Assembly (NCBI GenBank): GCA_050952125.1
Contig: JBMNKK010000004.1
Location: 496,001-560,000, forward strand
DNA from: UBA3951 sp050952125
GTDB lineage: Bacteria; Bacillota; Sulfobacillia; Fermentithermobacillales; Fermentithermobacillaceae
Length of the DNA stretch: 64,000 nt
Direction of reading: 5' to 3'
Shown here: piece after piece, positions 1-7,148 of the stretch
How the letters are laid out: each line of letters begins with the position of its first letter
How positions within the stretch are numbered: position 1 is the first letter of the stretch
Program-made: the position numbers and the translations under genes
Notes under the pieces: model-generated
Told to the model about the DNA's origin: nothing
Databases searched by the model: none
What the model saw: only the letters and a program-made list of their open reading frames with translations

Positions 1-348
1 TCGAGGTGGATCATGCCTGAAGTATTCGGACACCTCTGGCTCCTATCCACCATCGCTCTGTGGACGCAGCAATTGTACTCCGCCAGGTTTCCTGCGCTTG
101 TCGTCATTGTCGAGAACGTCTACGCGCCCGTATCCTTGCTCATGTTTGCCGACGCATTGGCGGCCTTATCGTTCTACCTGCAGCGATCGGGGATCTCGAA
201 AGGCCTATCGGGACTCATGGTCTTCATGGCAGCGTCCATGGCATTTAGTTCCCAGGCTCTCCTTCTGTTGGCACAGCTTTTTGGTATGATAGATGTACTT
301 TTCGACCTGCGGCGCCTCCGGTATCCGGAGCTGCAAGATAGACTGTAA
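1..348 (+). CDS. YybS-like (DUF2232) membrane protein, C-terminal part
   Basis: The frame is open from base 1, so the gene begins upstream and only about 115 C-terminal residues are visible. They form several hydrophobic segments and end in a stretch reading GMIDVLFDLRR, which resembles the end of the YybS/DUF2232 integral membrane family. In Bacillus subtilis yybS lies just upstream of gdpP and rplI. Here rplI follows after 50 bp with no gdpP between, so the usual c-di-AMP phosphodiesterase neighbour is absent from this position. The family has no firmly established biochemical role. The assignment rests on the C-terminal pattern and position. Confidence 0.6.
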   Translation, partial: SRWIMPEVFGHLWLLSTIALWTQQLYSARFPALVVIVENVYAPVSLLMFADALAALSFYLQRSGISKGLSGLMVFMAASMAFSSQALLLLAQLFGMIDVLFDLRRLRYPELQDRL

Positions 349-398
349 TAGTTAGGCTTAAGAAGACGCGTTTTTACCTATCGAGAGGAGGTCCCACA

Positions 399-851
399 GT
401 GGAAGTCATCCTTACACAAGACGTTCCGGGCATCGGAAGGAAGGGCGACAAAGTTAACGTTAAGGATGGGTATGCTCGAAACTACCTCTATCCAAGGAAA
501 CTGGCGATCCCGGTGACCAAGGGGACCCTCAAGGCGCACCAGAACTTACAGACGGCAAAGAAAGAGAAGGAAGACAGGTTGTTCACCGAGGCCTCCAAGA
601 ATGCGGAGAAGATCAACGACAAGACACTTGTGTTTTACGCCAAAGCGGGGCAGGGGCGCATATTTGGCTCGGTGACCCCGCAGGAGATCGCGGACAAGAT
701 TAGAAAGGCGTACAAGGTTCAGGTGGACAAGCGCAAGGTACTTATCAGCGAAAACCTCAAGGAACTCGGCACGCACCGAATTGAGGTACAACTCCACCCG
801 CGCGTGCGAGCTGCCGTAAATGTTGAGATTAGAGCGGAGGAATCCAGGTAG
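399..851 (+). CDS. rplI: Ribosomal protein bL9
   Basis: Protein of 150 residues, normal length for bL9 of the large ribosomal subunit. The N-terminal rRNA-binding domain (about residues 1-50) carries the family pattern with DGYARNYLYPR near residues 23-33. A charged helix (about 50-75) links it to the C-terminal domain. The start is GTG at 399, preceded by a good ribosome-binding site, GAGAGGAGG, at 383-391. The stop is followed within a base or two by the start of lonC, so the two are probably co-translated. The rplI-lonC-dnaB order suggests one operon for translation, quality control and replication. Confidence 0.97.
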   Translation: MEVILTQDVPGIGRKGDKVNVKDGYARNYLYPRKLAIPVTKGTLKAHQNLQTAKKEKEDRLFTEASKNAEKINDKTLVFYAKAGQGRIFGSVTPQEIADKIRKAYKVQVDKRKVLISENLKELGTHRIEVQLHPRVRAAVNVEIRAEESR

Positions 852-852
852 G

Positions 853-2769
853 TTGGATCAAAACTCGAATTTCCCGCGAAGCTTGGAGACCGAGGAACTT
901 CTGAAAAGGCAAGTCGGGGCAATGTTTGCGTTCCTCGCCTCAGTATATGGAGCTGAAAAACTGGTGCTCAAGGCCGGCAGGCTTGATGCTCTGGCCGGCA
1001 TGCGCTCGAAAGACTTGCCCCAACAGGTTATGGCTTTGCAGAAGGTGGTTTTTGAAGACCCGACTATCAGACCGCCGGAAGCTCTGGAGGCTATCCCCGC
1101 GATCCTGGAAGAGTGTCAGGAAGCGATCGCCGACAAGATAGCCCGCCAAGGCGTCGAGCAGGATATCGAAGAGCGGGTATCACGCCGCATGCAGGAAAAG
1201 CATGAGGAGTACATTCGCGACATCCGGCGTGAGGTACTCACCGAAGACGGCAGCCCCGAGACGGAAGAGACCCAGAAGAAGCTGAAGCGCATATTGAAGC
1301 TGGAAGAGCGGTCTATCGCCCGTTCCGCGCTCTACTTCTTGAGGCCCAGAAGCCTTTCGGACATCATCGGGCAAGATAGGGCCATTCAGGCGCTTCTATC
1401 CAAGCTCGCAACGCCCTATCCTCAGCACGTCATCTTGTACGGTCCCCCGGGGGTCGGCAAGACGTCTGCAGCGCGCCTCGTGCTGGAAGAAGCCAAGCGG
1501 CTCAGTTTTTCGCCGTTCTCCAAAGACGCCCCTTTTGTGGAGACCGACGGAGCAACTATGAGATGGGATCCCAGGGAGATCACCAATCCGCTCTTGGGGT
1601 CGGTTCACGATCCTATCTATCAGGGTGCCAGGCGTGACTTGGCAGAGGGCGGCATCCCTGAACCCAAGCTGGGACTCGTCACTGAGGCCAGCGGAGGGAT
1701 CTTGTTTATCGACGAGATAGGCGAGATGGACCCGCTTCTCCAGAACAAGCTGCTTAAGGTGCTTGAAGACAAGCGAGTTTTCTTTGACTCGTCGTATTAC
1801 GACCCGGCAGACAAGCGGATACCCCAGTACGTGAGGCGCCTGTTCGAAAAGGGCGCTCCGGCTGACTTCATACTGGTAGGAGCTACTACCAGAGATCCTG
1901 AGGAGATAAGCCCTGCTCTACGATCGAGGGCGGCCGAAGTCTTTTTCGATGCGCTCACGCCCGCGCACATCGCGGCAATCGTAAAGGCTGCCGCGCGGCG
2001 GCTCAAGGCAAAACTGACCCGCGAAGCCGTGGACGTGATTGCGGACTACACCATAGAAGGCCGAAAGGCAGTTGGGCTTCTGGCTGACGCTTACGCGATG
2101 GCTCTCCACAAAGCCGGCGCCATGCCCGAACGGGGTTTTCTCCCTGTCGATGCCGGTGACGTTAGAGACGCAATAGGTGCGGCTCGCCTTATACCCAATG
2201 TCACAGGCAAGGCAAGTGACCGTAAAGAGGTCGGAAAGGTATTTGGCTTGGGAGTAGTCAGTTACCTCGGGTCTACTCTCGAGATTGAGGCTGTGGCTTT
2301 CGACGCGCGCGAGGCAGGCAAAGGCGCCGTGCGAATGAACGATACGGCCGGCTCCATGGTGAAGGACTCCCTTTTCAACGCAGCGGTTTCTCTGCGAAAG
2401 GAGTTCGGCATAGATCTCAGTCAGAAGGATGTTCACGTCAACATCGTTGGCGGCGCCAAGGTCGACGGCCCGTCTGCAGGCCTGGCCATTACGCTGGCCG
2501 TGTTTTCGGCGGTAACAGGTGTTCCGGCGAGACAAGATGTGGCTGTGACCGGAGAGATCTCTCTAGGCGGCCAGGTTAAGGCTATTGGCGGTGTTTACGA
2601 GAAGATCTACGGAGCCAAGCAAGCCGGTATGAAAGCCATTCTCGTGCCTTCCGAGAACTCAGCAGGAATCAAAGAAGTGCGCGGCGTCGAGGTTGTGTTT
2701 GTATCCAACCTTCGAGAAGCTCTGGACTTCGTGTGCCCTGATTGGCAGATCGCTTTGAGCTGCGCTTGA
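853..2769 (+). CDS. lonC: Lon-family ATP-dependent protease, LonC type
   Basis: AAA+ protease of about 638 residues. It lacks the large N-terminal substrate domain of LonA and has a helical N-terminal region (about 1-165). The Walker A motif GPPGVGKT lies near residues 197-204 and Walker B ILFIDEIGEMD near 281-291. The C-terminal S16 protease domain has the Ser of DGPSAG near 541 and the Lys of VYEK near 584, so the catalytic Ser-Lys dyad is intact. A longer in-frame ATG at 820 would overlap rplI by 32 bases. I prefer TTG at 853, two bases after the rplI stop, with GGAGG at 836-840. LonC proteins are a Lon subtype known from clostridia-type bacteria and some thermophiles; their substrates are poorly known. 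Confidence 0.9.
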   Translation: MDQNSNFPRSLETEELLKRQVGAMFAFLASVYGAEKLVLKAGRLDALAGMRSKDLPQQVMALQKVVFEDPTIRPPEALEAIPAILEECQEAIADKIARQGVEQDIEERVSRRMQEKHEEYIRDIRREVLTEDGSPETEETQKKLKRILKLEERSIARSALYFLRPRSLSDIIGQDRAIQALLSKLATPYPQHVILYGPPGVGKTSAARLVLEEAKRLSFSPFSKDAPFVETDGATMRWDPREITNPLLGSVHDPIYQGARRDLAEGGIPEPKLGLVTEASGGILFIDEIGEMDPLLQNKLLKVLEDKRVFFDSSYYDPADKRIPQYVRRLFEKGAPADFILVGATTRDPEEISPALRSRAAEVFFDALTPAHIAAIVKAAARRLKAKLTREAVDVIADYTIEGRKAVGLLADAYAMALHKAGAMPERGFLPVDAGDVRDAIGAARLIPNVTGKASDRKEVGKVFGLGVVSYLGSTLEIEAVAFDAREAGKGAVRMNDTAGSMVKDSLFNAAVSLRKEFGIDLSQKDVHVNIVGGAKVDGPSAGLAITLAVFSAVTGVPARQDVAVTGEISLGGQVKAIGGVYEKIYGAKQAGMKAILVPSENSAGIKEVRGVEVVFVSNLREALDFVCPDWQIALSCA

Positions 2770-2786
2770 AAGAAGGGAGATGCAGT

Positions 2787-4112
2787 ATGTTCGACTCTTC
2801 GGATCGAGTCCCTCCGCAGAATATTGAGGCCGAGGAGTCTGTCCTTGGTTCGATGCTCATTGAGAAAGAAGCCGTTATGACGGCTCTGGAAATGCTGACG
2901 CCTGAGGATTTCTACAGAGAGAGCAGCCGGATCATTTTCGGGAGAATGGCCGAAATGGCTGAGGTGCCCGAGGCCATAGACGTTATAACCCTGTCGGACA
3001 AACTCCGGGCGACCGGCGAGCTAGAGAGGATAGGCGGGACGGCAGAACTTGCCCGGCTTGCCAACTTCGTTCCTACTGCAGCCAACGTTGAATACTATGC
3101 CCGCATAGTAGCTGAGAAGGCCTTGGTCAGGCGACTTATCGCGGCTGCCACGGAGATTGCCGCTTCGGCCTATCGAGGAACCGAAGAGGTGGATGAGCTC
3201 CTCGACAAAGCCGAGGAACAGATTTTCCAGGTGGCCAGACGGCGCGCTCACCAGACGTATGTACCGCTGAAGGACGTGCTTGTCGAGACCCTGGAGAAAC
3301 TCGAGTATATGGCTTCGCACGGCGGAGAGACAGTAGGCCTCCCAAGCGGACTCGGCGACCTCGACAGGCTTACTTCCGGGTTCCAGCCGTCAGACCTCAT
3401 CATCCTTGCGGCGAGGCCCTCGGTGGGAAAGACGTCATTTGCCCTAAATGTGGCGCGTAACGTCGCGCTTAAGGCTGACTTGCCGGTTGTCGTGTTCAGC
3501 CTCGAGATGTCAAAGGAGCAGGTTGCCCAGAGGCTACTGTGCTCCGAGGCCGCTATTCCCAGCCAGAAGCTGAGAAACGGTTTCCTGGACGAAGAAGAGT
3601 GGCGCAGGCTTTCCTCCGCCTTAGGTCGGCTGGGAGAAGCCAAGGTGTTTATCGACGACACGCCCTCTATATCTGTGATGGAGCTCCGGACCAAGTGCCG
3701 CCGTCTTCAGGCTGAGCACGGACTCGGAATGGTGATCATAGACTATATGCAGCTTATGCGTCCCTCCAGGCGGTCAGAGAACCGGCAGCAGGAGATATCC
3801 GAGATCTCGCGCTCTCTGAAGGGGCTTGCCCGCGAGCTCAGCGTCCCGGTGATCGCCCTATCGCAGCTGTCCAGAGCCGTGGAGCAGCGGCAGAAGCAGA
3901 TCCCTCAGCTTTCGGACTTGCGGGAATCTGGCGCCATAGAGCAGGATGCGGACATCGTCATGTTCTTATATGTGGATCCTGAATTTGACCAGCAGAACAC
4001 AATAGAGCTTATTGTCGCCAAACAGAGGAACGGCCCAACCGGCTCGGTTAAGTTGTTTTTCTCTAGGGAAATATGCAGATTTGAGGATTTGGATGTTGTC
4101 CATAGCCCGTAG
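2787..4112 (+). CDS. dnaB: Replicative DNA helicase DnaB
   Basis: Hexameric 5'-3' helicase of the replication fork (called DnaC in Bacillus), 441 residues. The N-terminal primase-interaction domain opens with PPQNIEAEESVLGSML, the family signature. The RecA-like ATPase domain has Walker A (ARPSVGKTS) near residues 209-217 and Walker B around MVIIDYMQLM. No intein interrupts it. An in-frame ATG at 2742 lies inside lonC; the ATG at 2787, with AGAAGGGA at 2771-2778, is the likely start. It lies 17 bp after lonC, in the same operon. Full length and intact. Confidence 0.97.
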   Translation: MFDSSDRVPPQNIEAEESVLGSMLIEKEAVMTALEMLTPEDFYRESSRIIFGRMAEMAEVPEAIDVITLSDKLRATGELERIGGTAELARLANFVPTAANVEYYARIVAEKALVRRLIAAATEIAASAYRGTEEVDELLDKAEEQIFQVARRRAHQTYVPLKDVLVETLEKLEYMASHGGETVGLPSGLGDLDRLTSGFQPSDLIILAARPSVGKTSFALNVARNVALKADLPVVVFSLEMSKEQVAQRLLCSEAAIPSQKLRNGFLDEEEWRRLSSALGRLGEAKVFIDDTPSISVMELRTKCRRLQAEHGLGMVIIDYMQLMRPSRRSENRQQEISEISRSLKGLARELSVPVIALSQLSRAVEQRQKQIPQLSDLRESGAIEQDADIVMFLYVDPEFDQQNTIELIVAKQRNGPTGSVKLFFSREICRFEDLDVVHSP

Positions 4113-4141
4113 GCACTTCACCGATTGATGGAGGTATGGAA

Positions 4142-5533
4142 GTGGCCAATTGGGACGTCATCATTGTGGGTGCGGGTCCGGCCGGCATATTTGCCGCGAT
4201 TGAGCTGGTTCGGAGTTCGCAGGGGTTGTCTGTGCTTGTCCTGGATAAGGGCCGGTCTCTGGATGCGCGGAGCTGCCCGCGGGAAGAAGCGGTGGGCGGA
4301 TGTGTCAACTGTTCGCCCTGCTCTGTGACTTGCGGATGGGGCGGAGCCGGAGCTTTCAGTGACGGCAAACTCACCTTGACCTCCAAATTCGGAGGCTTTC
4401 TCGATGAGTACCTCTCCGAAGCCGAGTTGAACTCACTAATCGGCTACGTCGATCGGACCTGGACCGAATTTGGCGCGTCCTCCGAGCTTTACGGCACCGA
4501 CGATGAGGCTAACGCCCGGCTTGTGGCTGCGTCCGCCAGGGCGGGGCTCGAGTTTATTCCGGCGAAGATAAGGCACCTCGGCACCGAGCATTGCCCGGAA
4601 ATACTCCGTAATATGCACTCATACTTGGCACCGAAAGTCGAGATACGGACCTCCTCACCTGTTGAGAGGTTCCTGTGCGATAAAGGTAAGATTGCCGGAG
4701 TTGTGTTGAAAGACGGAAGTGAAGAGAGGGCGCCGTTTGTTATCGCGGCTCCGGGGCGTGAGGGCTCGGAGTGGTTCTCAGGCGAGGCCAAGAGGCTTGG
4801 GCTAGAGACTGAGAACAACCCGGTTGACATCGGAGTGCGCGTGGAAGTGCCGGCAGTGGTCGCCGATCCAGTTACCGAGAAGGTGTGGGAGCCGAAGATC
4901 CATTACTACTCGAAGTCCTTCGACGATCTCGTGCGCACCTTTTGCGTCTGCCCCCACGGAGAAGTGGTTACCGAGAACACGGGTGGAGTGGTAACGGTGA
5001 ACGGCCACTCCTGGAGTGACAAGCGCACCGAGAACTCGAACTTCGCGATCCTCGTATCGAAGACGTTCACCGAGCCGTTCAGAGAACCCATTACCTACGG
5101 GAAATACATCGCGAGCCTAGCGAACATGTTGGGTGGCGGAGTGCTGGTCCAGCGGTTGGGCGATCTCTGGGAAGGAAGGCGCTCGACTGCGAAGCGGCTG
5201 TCCAAGAGCATGGTGCGGCCTACACTTAAGGGCGCGACTCCCGGCGACCTGACTCTGGTGCTGCCGTACCGTCACATCCGGAATTTACTTGAGATGCTTG
5301 AGGCTCTGGACAAGATAATGCCAGGCGTCTGGTCCAGGAATACCCTGCTCTACGGAGTTGAGGTGAAATTCTACTCTTCCAGAGTCAAAGTCGATTCACA
5401 TATGGAGACAGGTATCAGCGGCCTGTTTGCAGTAGGAGACGGAGCGGGTGTTACGAGGAGCCTCGCTCAGGCTTCTGCTGCAGGAGTAAAGGCCGCCCGG
5501 TCCGTGTTGGAGCGTGCGCGCAAATTGATATAG
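4142..5533 (+). CDS. FAD-dependent dehydrogenase, COG2509 family
   Basis: Flavoprotein of about 463 residues. The N-terminus has a Rossmann dinucleotide-binding motif, VIIVGAGPAGIFAA, at about residues 6-19. Next comes a Cys-rich segment with SCPREEAVGGC and NCSPCSVTCGWGGAGAFSDGK, conserved in the COG2509 family. Near the C-terminus a second FAD contact reads GLFAVGDGAGVTRSLAQA. The family is annotated only as uncharacterised FAD-dependent dehydrogenases, so no substrate is proposed. An ATG at 4136 sits only one base after GGAGG (4130-4134), too close. GTG at 4142 is correctly spaced and is my choice. The gene follows dnaB after 29 bp and ends just before the tRNA cluster. Confidence 0.85.
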   Translation: MANWDVIIVGAGPAGIFAAIELVRSSQGLSVLVLDKGRSLDARSCPREEAVGGCVNCSPCSVTCGWGGAGAFSDGKLTLTSKFGGFLDEYLSEAELNSLIGYVDRTWTEFGASSELYGTDDEANARLVAASARAGLEFIPAKIRHLGTEHCPEILRNMHSYLAPKVEIRTSSPVERFLCDKGKIAGVVLKDGSEERAPFVIAAPGREGSEWFSGEAKRLGLETENNPVDIGVRVEVPAVVADPVTEKVWEPKIHYYSKSFDDLVRTFCVCPHGEVVTENTGGVVTVNGHSWSDKRTENSNFAILVSKTFTEPFREPITYGKYIASLANMLGGGVLVQRLGDLWEGRRSTAKRLSKSMVRPTLKGATPGDLTLVLPYRHIRNLLEMLEALDKIMPGVWSRNTLLYGVEVKFYSSRVKVDSHMETGISGLFAVGDGAGVTRSLAQASAAGVKAARSVLERARKLI

Positions 5534-5553
5534 GCGTTCAGTTATGCTAGTAT
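5525..5553 (+). promoter_or_regulatory. Candidate sigma-A promoter of the tRNA cluster
   Basis: TTGATA at 5525-5530, a 17-base spacer, and TAGTAT at 5548-5553. It overlaps the stop codon of the flavoprotein gene and would start transcription near 5560, about 110 bases before the first tRNA. Seen only by eye. Confidence 0.45.
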
Positions 5554-5668
5554 GGTCTCTTGGAGAGTCGGTCGCTTACGCAGCACAGACGCAGTAAGAG
5601 CTCTAGAGTTCAAACGCAGCAGGTGTTGCACTCCTCTCACGTGTACGTGGCCGACTCGCCAAGCACCC

Positions 5669-5758
5669 GGAGGGGTGGCAGAGCGGTTGAATGCGGCAGT
5701 CTTGAAAACTGTTGAGGGTGCAAGCCCTCCGTGGGTTCGAATCCCACCCCCTCCGCCA
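5669..5758 (+). tRNA. tRNA-Ser (anticodon TGA)
   Basis: 90 nt type II tRNA with a long variable arm. Acceptor stem GGAGGGG pairs with CCCCTCC, discriminator G, and the CCA end is encoded. The anticodon loop CTTGAAA at 5701-5707 gives TGA at 5703-5705. The T-arm contains GGGTTCGAATCCC. It is the first of six tRNA genes in the cluster. Confidence 0.97.
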
Positions 5759-5820
5759 CTGGAACTCTTGAGTTGTACGTGGTAATATAGGTGGTGCGCT
5801 CGTAAGTAGCGTTTTGATGC

Positions 5821-5913
5821 GGAGAGGTCGCCTAGCCGGCCGAGGGCGACGGTTTGCTAAACCGTTAAGGGGGGAAACCTCCTTCGAGGGTTCGAATCCC
5901 TCCCTCTCCGCCA
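5821..5913 (+). tRNA. tRNA-Ser (anticodon GCT)
   Basis: 93 nt type II tRNA. Acceptor GGAGAGG pairs with CCTCTCC and CCA is encoded. The anticodon stem GGTTT-like arm encloses TTGCTAA, giving GCT at 5856-5858, which reads AGC/AGU. The variable arm is long, as expected for serine. Confidence 0.97.
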
Positions 5914-5926
5914 CATGCAAAGGATT

Positions 5927-6003
5927 GCGCCGGTGGCTCAATTGGATAGAGCGACAGACTACGGATCTGTAGGTTGTGGGTTCGAGTCCCGCCCGGCGCG
6001 CCA
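5927..6003 (+). tRNA. tRNA-Arg (anticodon ACG)
   Basis: 77 nt tRNA. Acceptor GCGCCGG pairs with CCGGCGC, CCA is encoded. The anticodon loop CTACGGA gives ACG at 5961-5963. A34 of this tRNA is the known substrate of the deaminase TadA (A to I), whose gene lies about 120 bases downstream in the same cluster. Confidence 0.97.
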
Positions 6004-6011
6004 AGGTTTGT

Positions 6012-6090
6012 GCGCCCGTAGCTCAGGCGGATAGAGCGGCGGATTCCTAATCCGCGTCTGCCGGAGGTTCGAGTCCTCCCGGGCGCACCA
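6012..6090 (+). tRNA. tRNA-Arg (anticodon CCT)
   Basis: 79 nt tRNA. Acceptor GCGCCCG pairs with CGGGCGC, discriminator A, CCA encoded. The anticodon loop TTCCTAA at 6044-6050 gives CCT at 6046-6048, which reads AGG. It is only 8 bases from the preceding tRNA-Arg. Confidence 0.97.
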
Positions 6091-6125
6091 TCGATTTCTC
6101 AAGGGGATTTGGGGAATTAGAGCGC

Positions 6126-6593
6126 ATGGAGGGACACGAGCGGCACTTTAAGGGCATGAGAGTCGCCATTGAGGAAGCAATGAAAGCTTACTCCTTGGGC
6201 GAAGTGCCGGTCGGGGCGGCGATTGTCAAGAGCGGAAAGGTCATCGGCAGAGGCCATAACCTTAAGGAGACTCTCCAAGACCCTACCGCCCATGCTGAAA
6301 TGATGGCTATTCGCCAAGCGGCGGTTCACGAAGGCAGTTGGCGGATACTCGACGCCACCATGTACTCGACGCTTGAGCCCTGTCCCATGTGTGCGGGCGC
6401 CATAGTTATGGCGCGAATACCCGAACTGGTCATAGGGACCTGTGATCCCCGGACCGGCGCGTGCGGATCGGTCATGGATCTCGTTCGCGACGAACGGTTC
6501 AACCACCGGGTCAGCGTCGTGACCGGTGTGATGGAAGAAGAGTGCGCCTCTATGCTGGAGGCGTTCTTTAGGCAACTCCGGGGCAGAACCTAG
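6126..6593 (+). CDS. tadA: tRNA-specific adenosine-34 deaminase TadA
   Basis: Zinc hydrolase of 155 residues that converts A34 to inosine in tRNA-Arg(ACG), allowing one tRNA to read CGU, CGC and CGA. The motif HAE at residues 56-58 supplies the zinc His and catalytic Glu. PCPMC at 85-89 supplies the two zinc Cys. The C-terminal helix with EEECASMLEAFF matches the family. The start at ATG 6126 has a weak upstream purine stretch, so the exact start is less sure. The gene sits between tRNA-Arg(ACG), its own substrate, and two tRNA-Ser genes. In B. subtilis the orthologue also precedes the SRP RNA and dnaX. Confidence 0.95.
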   Translation: MEGHERHFKGMRVAIEEAMKAYSLGEVPVGAAIVKSGKVIGRGHNLKETLQDPTAHAEMMAIRQAAVHEGSWRILDATMYSTLEPCPMCAGAIVMARIPELVIGTCDPRTGACGSVMDLVRDERFNHRVSVVTGVMEEECASMLEAFFRQLRGRT

Positions 6594-6611
6594 AGCCTTA
6601 AGAGAGTGCCC

Positions 6612-6701
6612 GGAGGGGTGTCGGAGCGGTTGAACGAGCTCGCCTCGAAAGCGAGTAGGCGTTAACGCGCCTCGTGGGTTCGAATCCCACCCCCTCCGCC
6701 A
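6612..6701 (+). tRNA. tRNA-Ser (anticodon CGA)
   Basis: 90 nt type II tRNA. Acceptor GGAGGGG pairs with CCCCTCC, CCA encoded. The stem CTCGC/GCGAG encloses CTCGAAA, giving CGA at 6646-6648. It starts 18 bases after the tadA stop. Confidence 0.97.
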
Positions 6702-6742
6702 CATTTGATAATCGATTGGCTGACAAGTTTGTGTGTAGGCAC

Positions 6743-6832
6743 GGAGGGGTGTCCGAGCGGCCGAAGGAGCACGCCTGGAGAGCGTGTAGACGGGTAACCG
6801 TCTCGTGGGTTCAAATCCCACCCCCTCCGCCA
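6743..6832 (+). tRNA. tRNA-Ser (anticodon GGA)
   Basis: 90 nt type II tRNA. Acceptor GGAGGGG pairs with CCCCTCC, CCA encoded. The stem CACGC/GCGTG encloses CTGGAGA, giving GGA at 6777-6779. With TGA, CGA and GCT nearby, all six serine codons are covered by this one cluster. Confidence 0.97.
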
Positions 6833-6841
6833 CCGAAGTTT

Positions 6842-7110
6842 GGCCGTGCTAAACGGGGAGGTAGCGGTGCCCTGTAACCCGCAACCCGCTATAGCGGGGT
6901 TGATGCCTGTCCGAGGCTGCTTCTCTTTAGGGTCTGGCCGACGCGAGCGGCGTTGAAGGCTGGGTCCTGCGCAATGGGAAATCGTGAACCCCGCCAGGTC
7001 CGGGAGGAAGCAACGGTAAGCGAAGCTTTTCATGTGCCGCAGGGGTTCCTGGCTGGAGCAAGCTACGGCGATACCGCTTGGGGAGGACGGTCAGAGGCAG
7101 GTGCACGGCC
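6842..7110 (+). ncRNA. ffs: Signal recognition particle RNA, large bacterial type
   Basis: About 269 nt RNA that pairs with Ffh for co-translational targeting to the membrane. The ends GGCCGTGC (6842-6849) and GCACGGCC (7103-7110) are exact complements. The 5' part contains the Alu-domain signature with TGTAACCCGCAACCCGCTAT. The S-domain tip reads CCAGGTCC-GGGA-GGAAGCA, the Ffh-binding hairpin, with tetraloop GGGA instead of the commoner GGAA; both are GNRA loops. The length matches the B. subtilis scRNA type. Its place between tRNA-Ser and dnaX is also as in B. subtilis. Confidence 0.93.
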
Positions 7111-7148
7111 TTTACTTGTTGTATCTACCGCGAGGGGGGATTTGACGG

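Noticed and set aside
1918..2535. Minus-strand open frame of 205 codons inside lonC
   Set aside because: Antisense to the intact protease domain, with no family pattern.
5603..6004. Minus-strand open frames across the tRNA cluster
   Set aside because: They are translations of the tRNA genes themselves; the repeated GGxxSNP-like peptides come from conserved T-arms.
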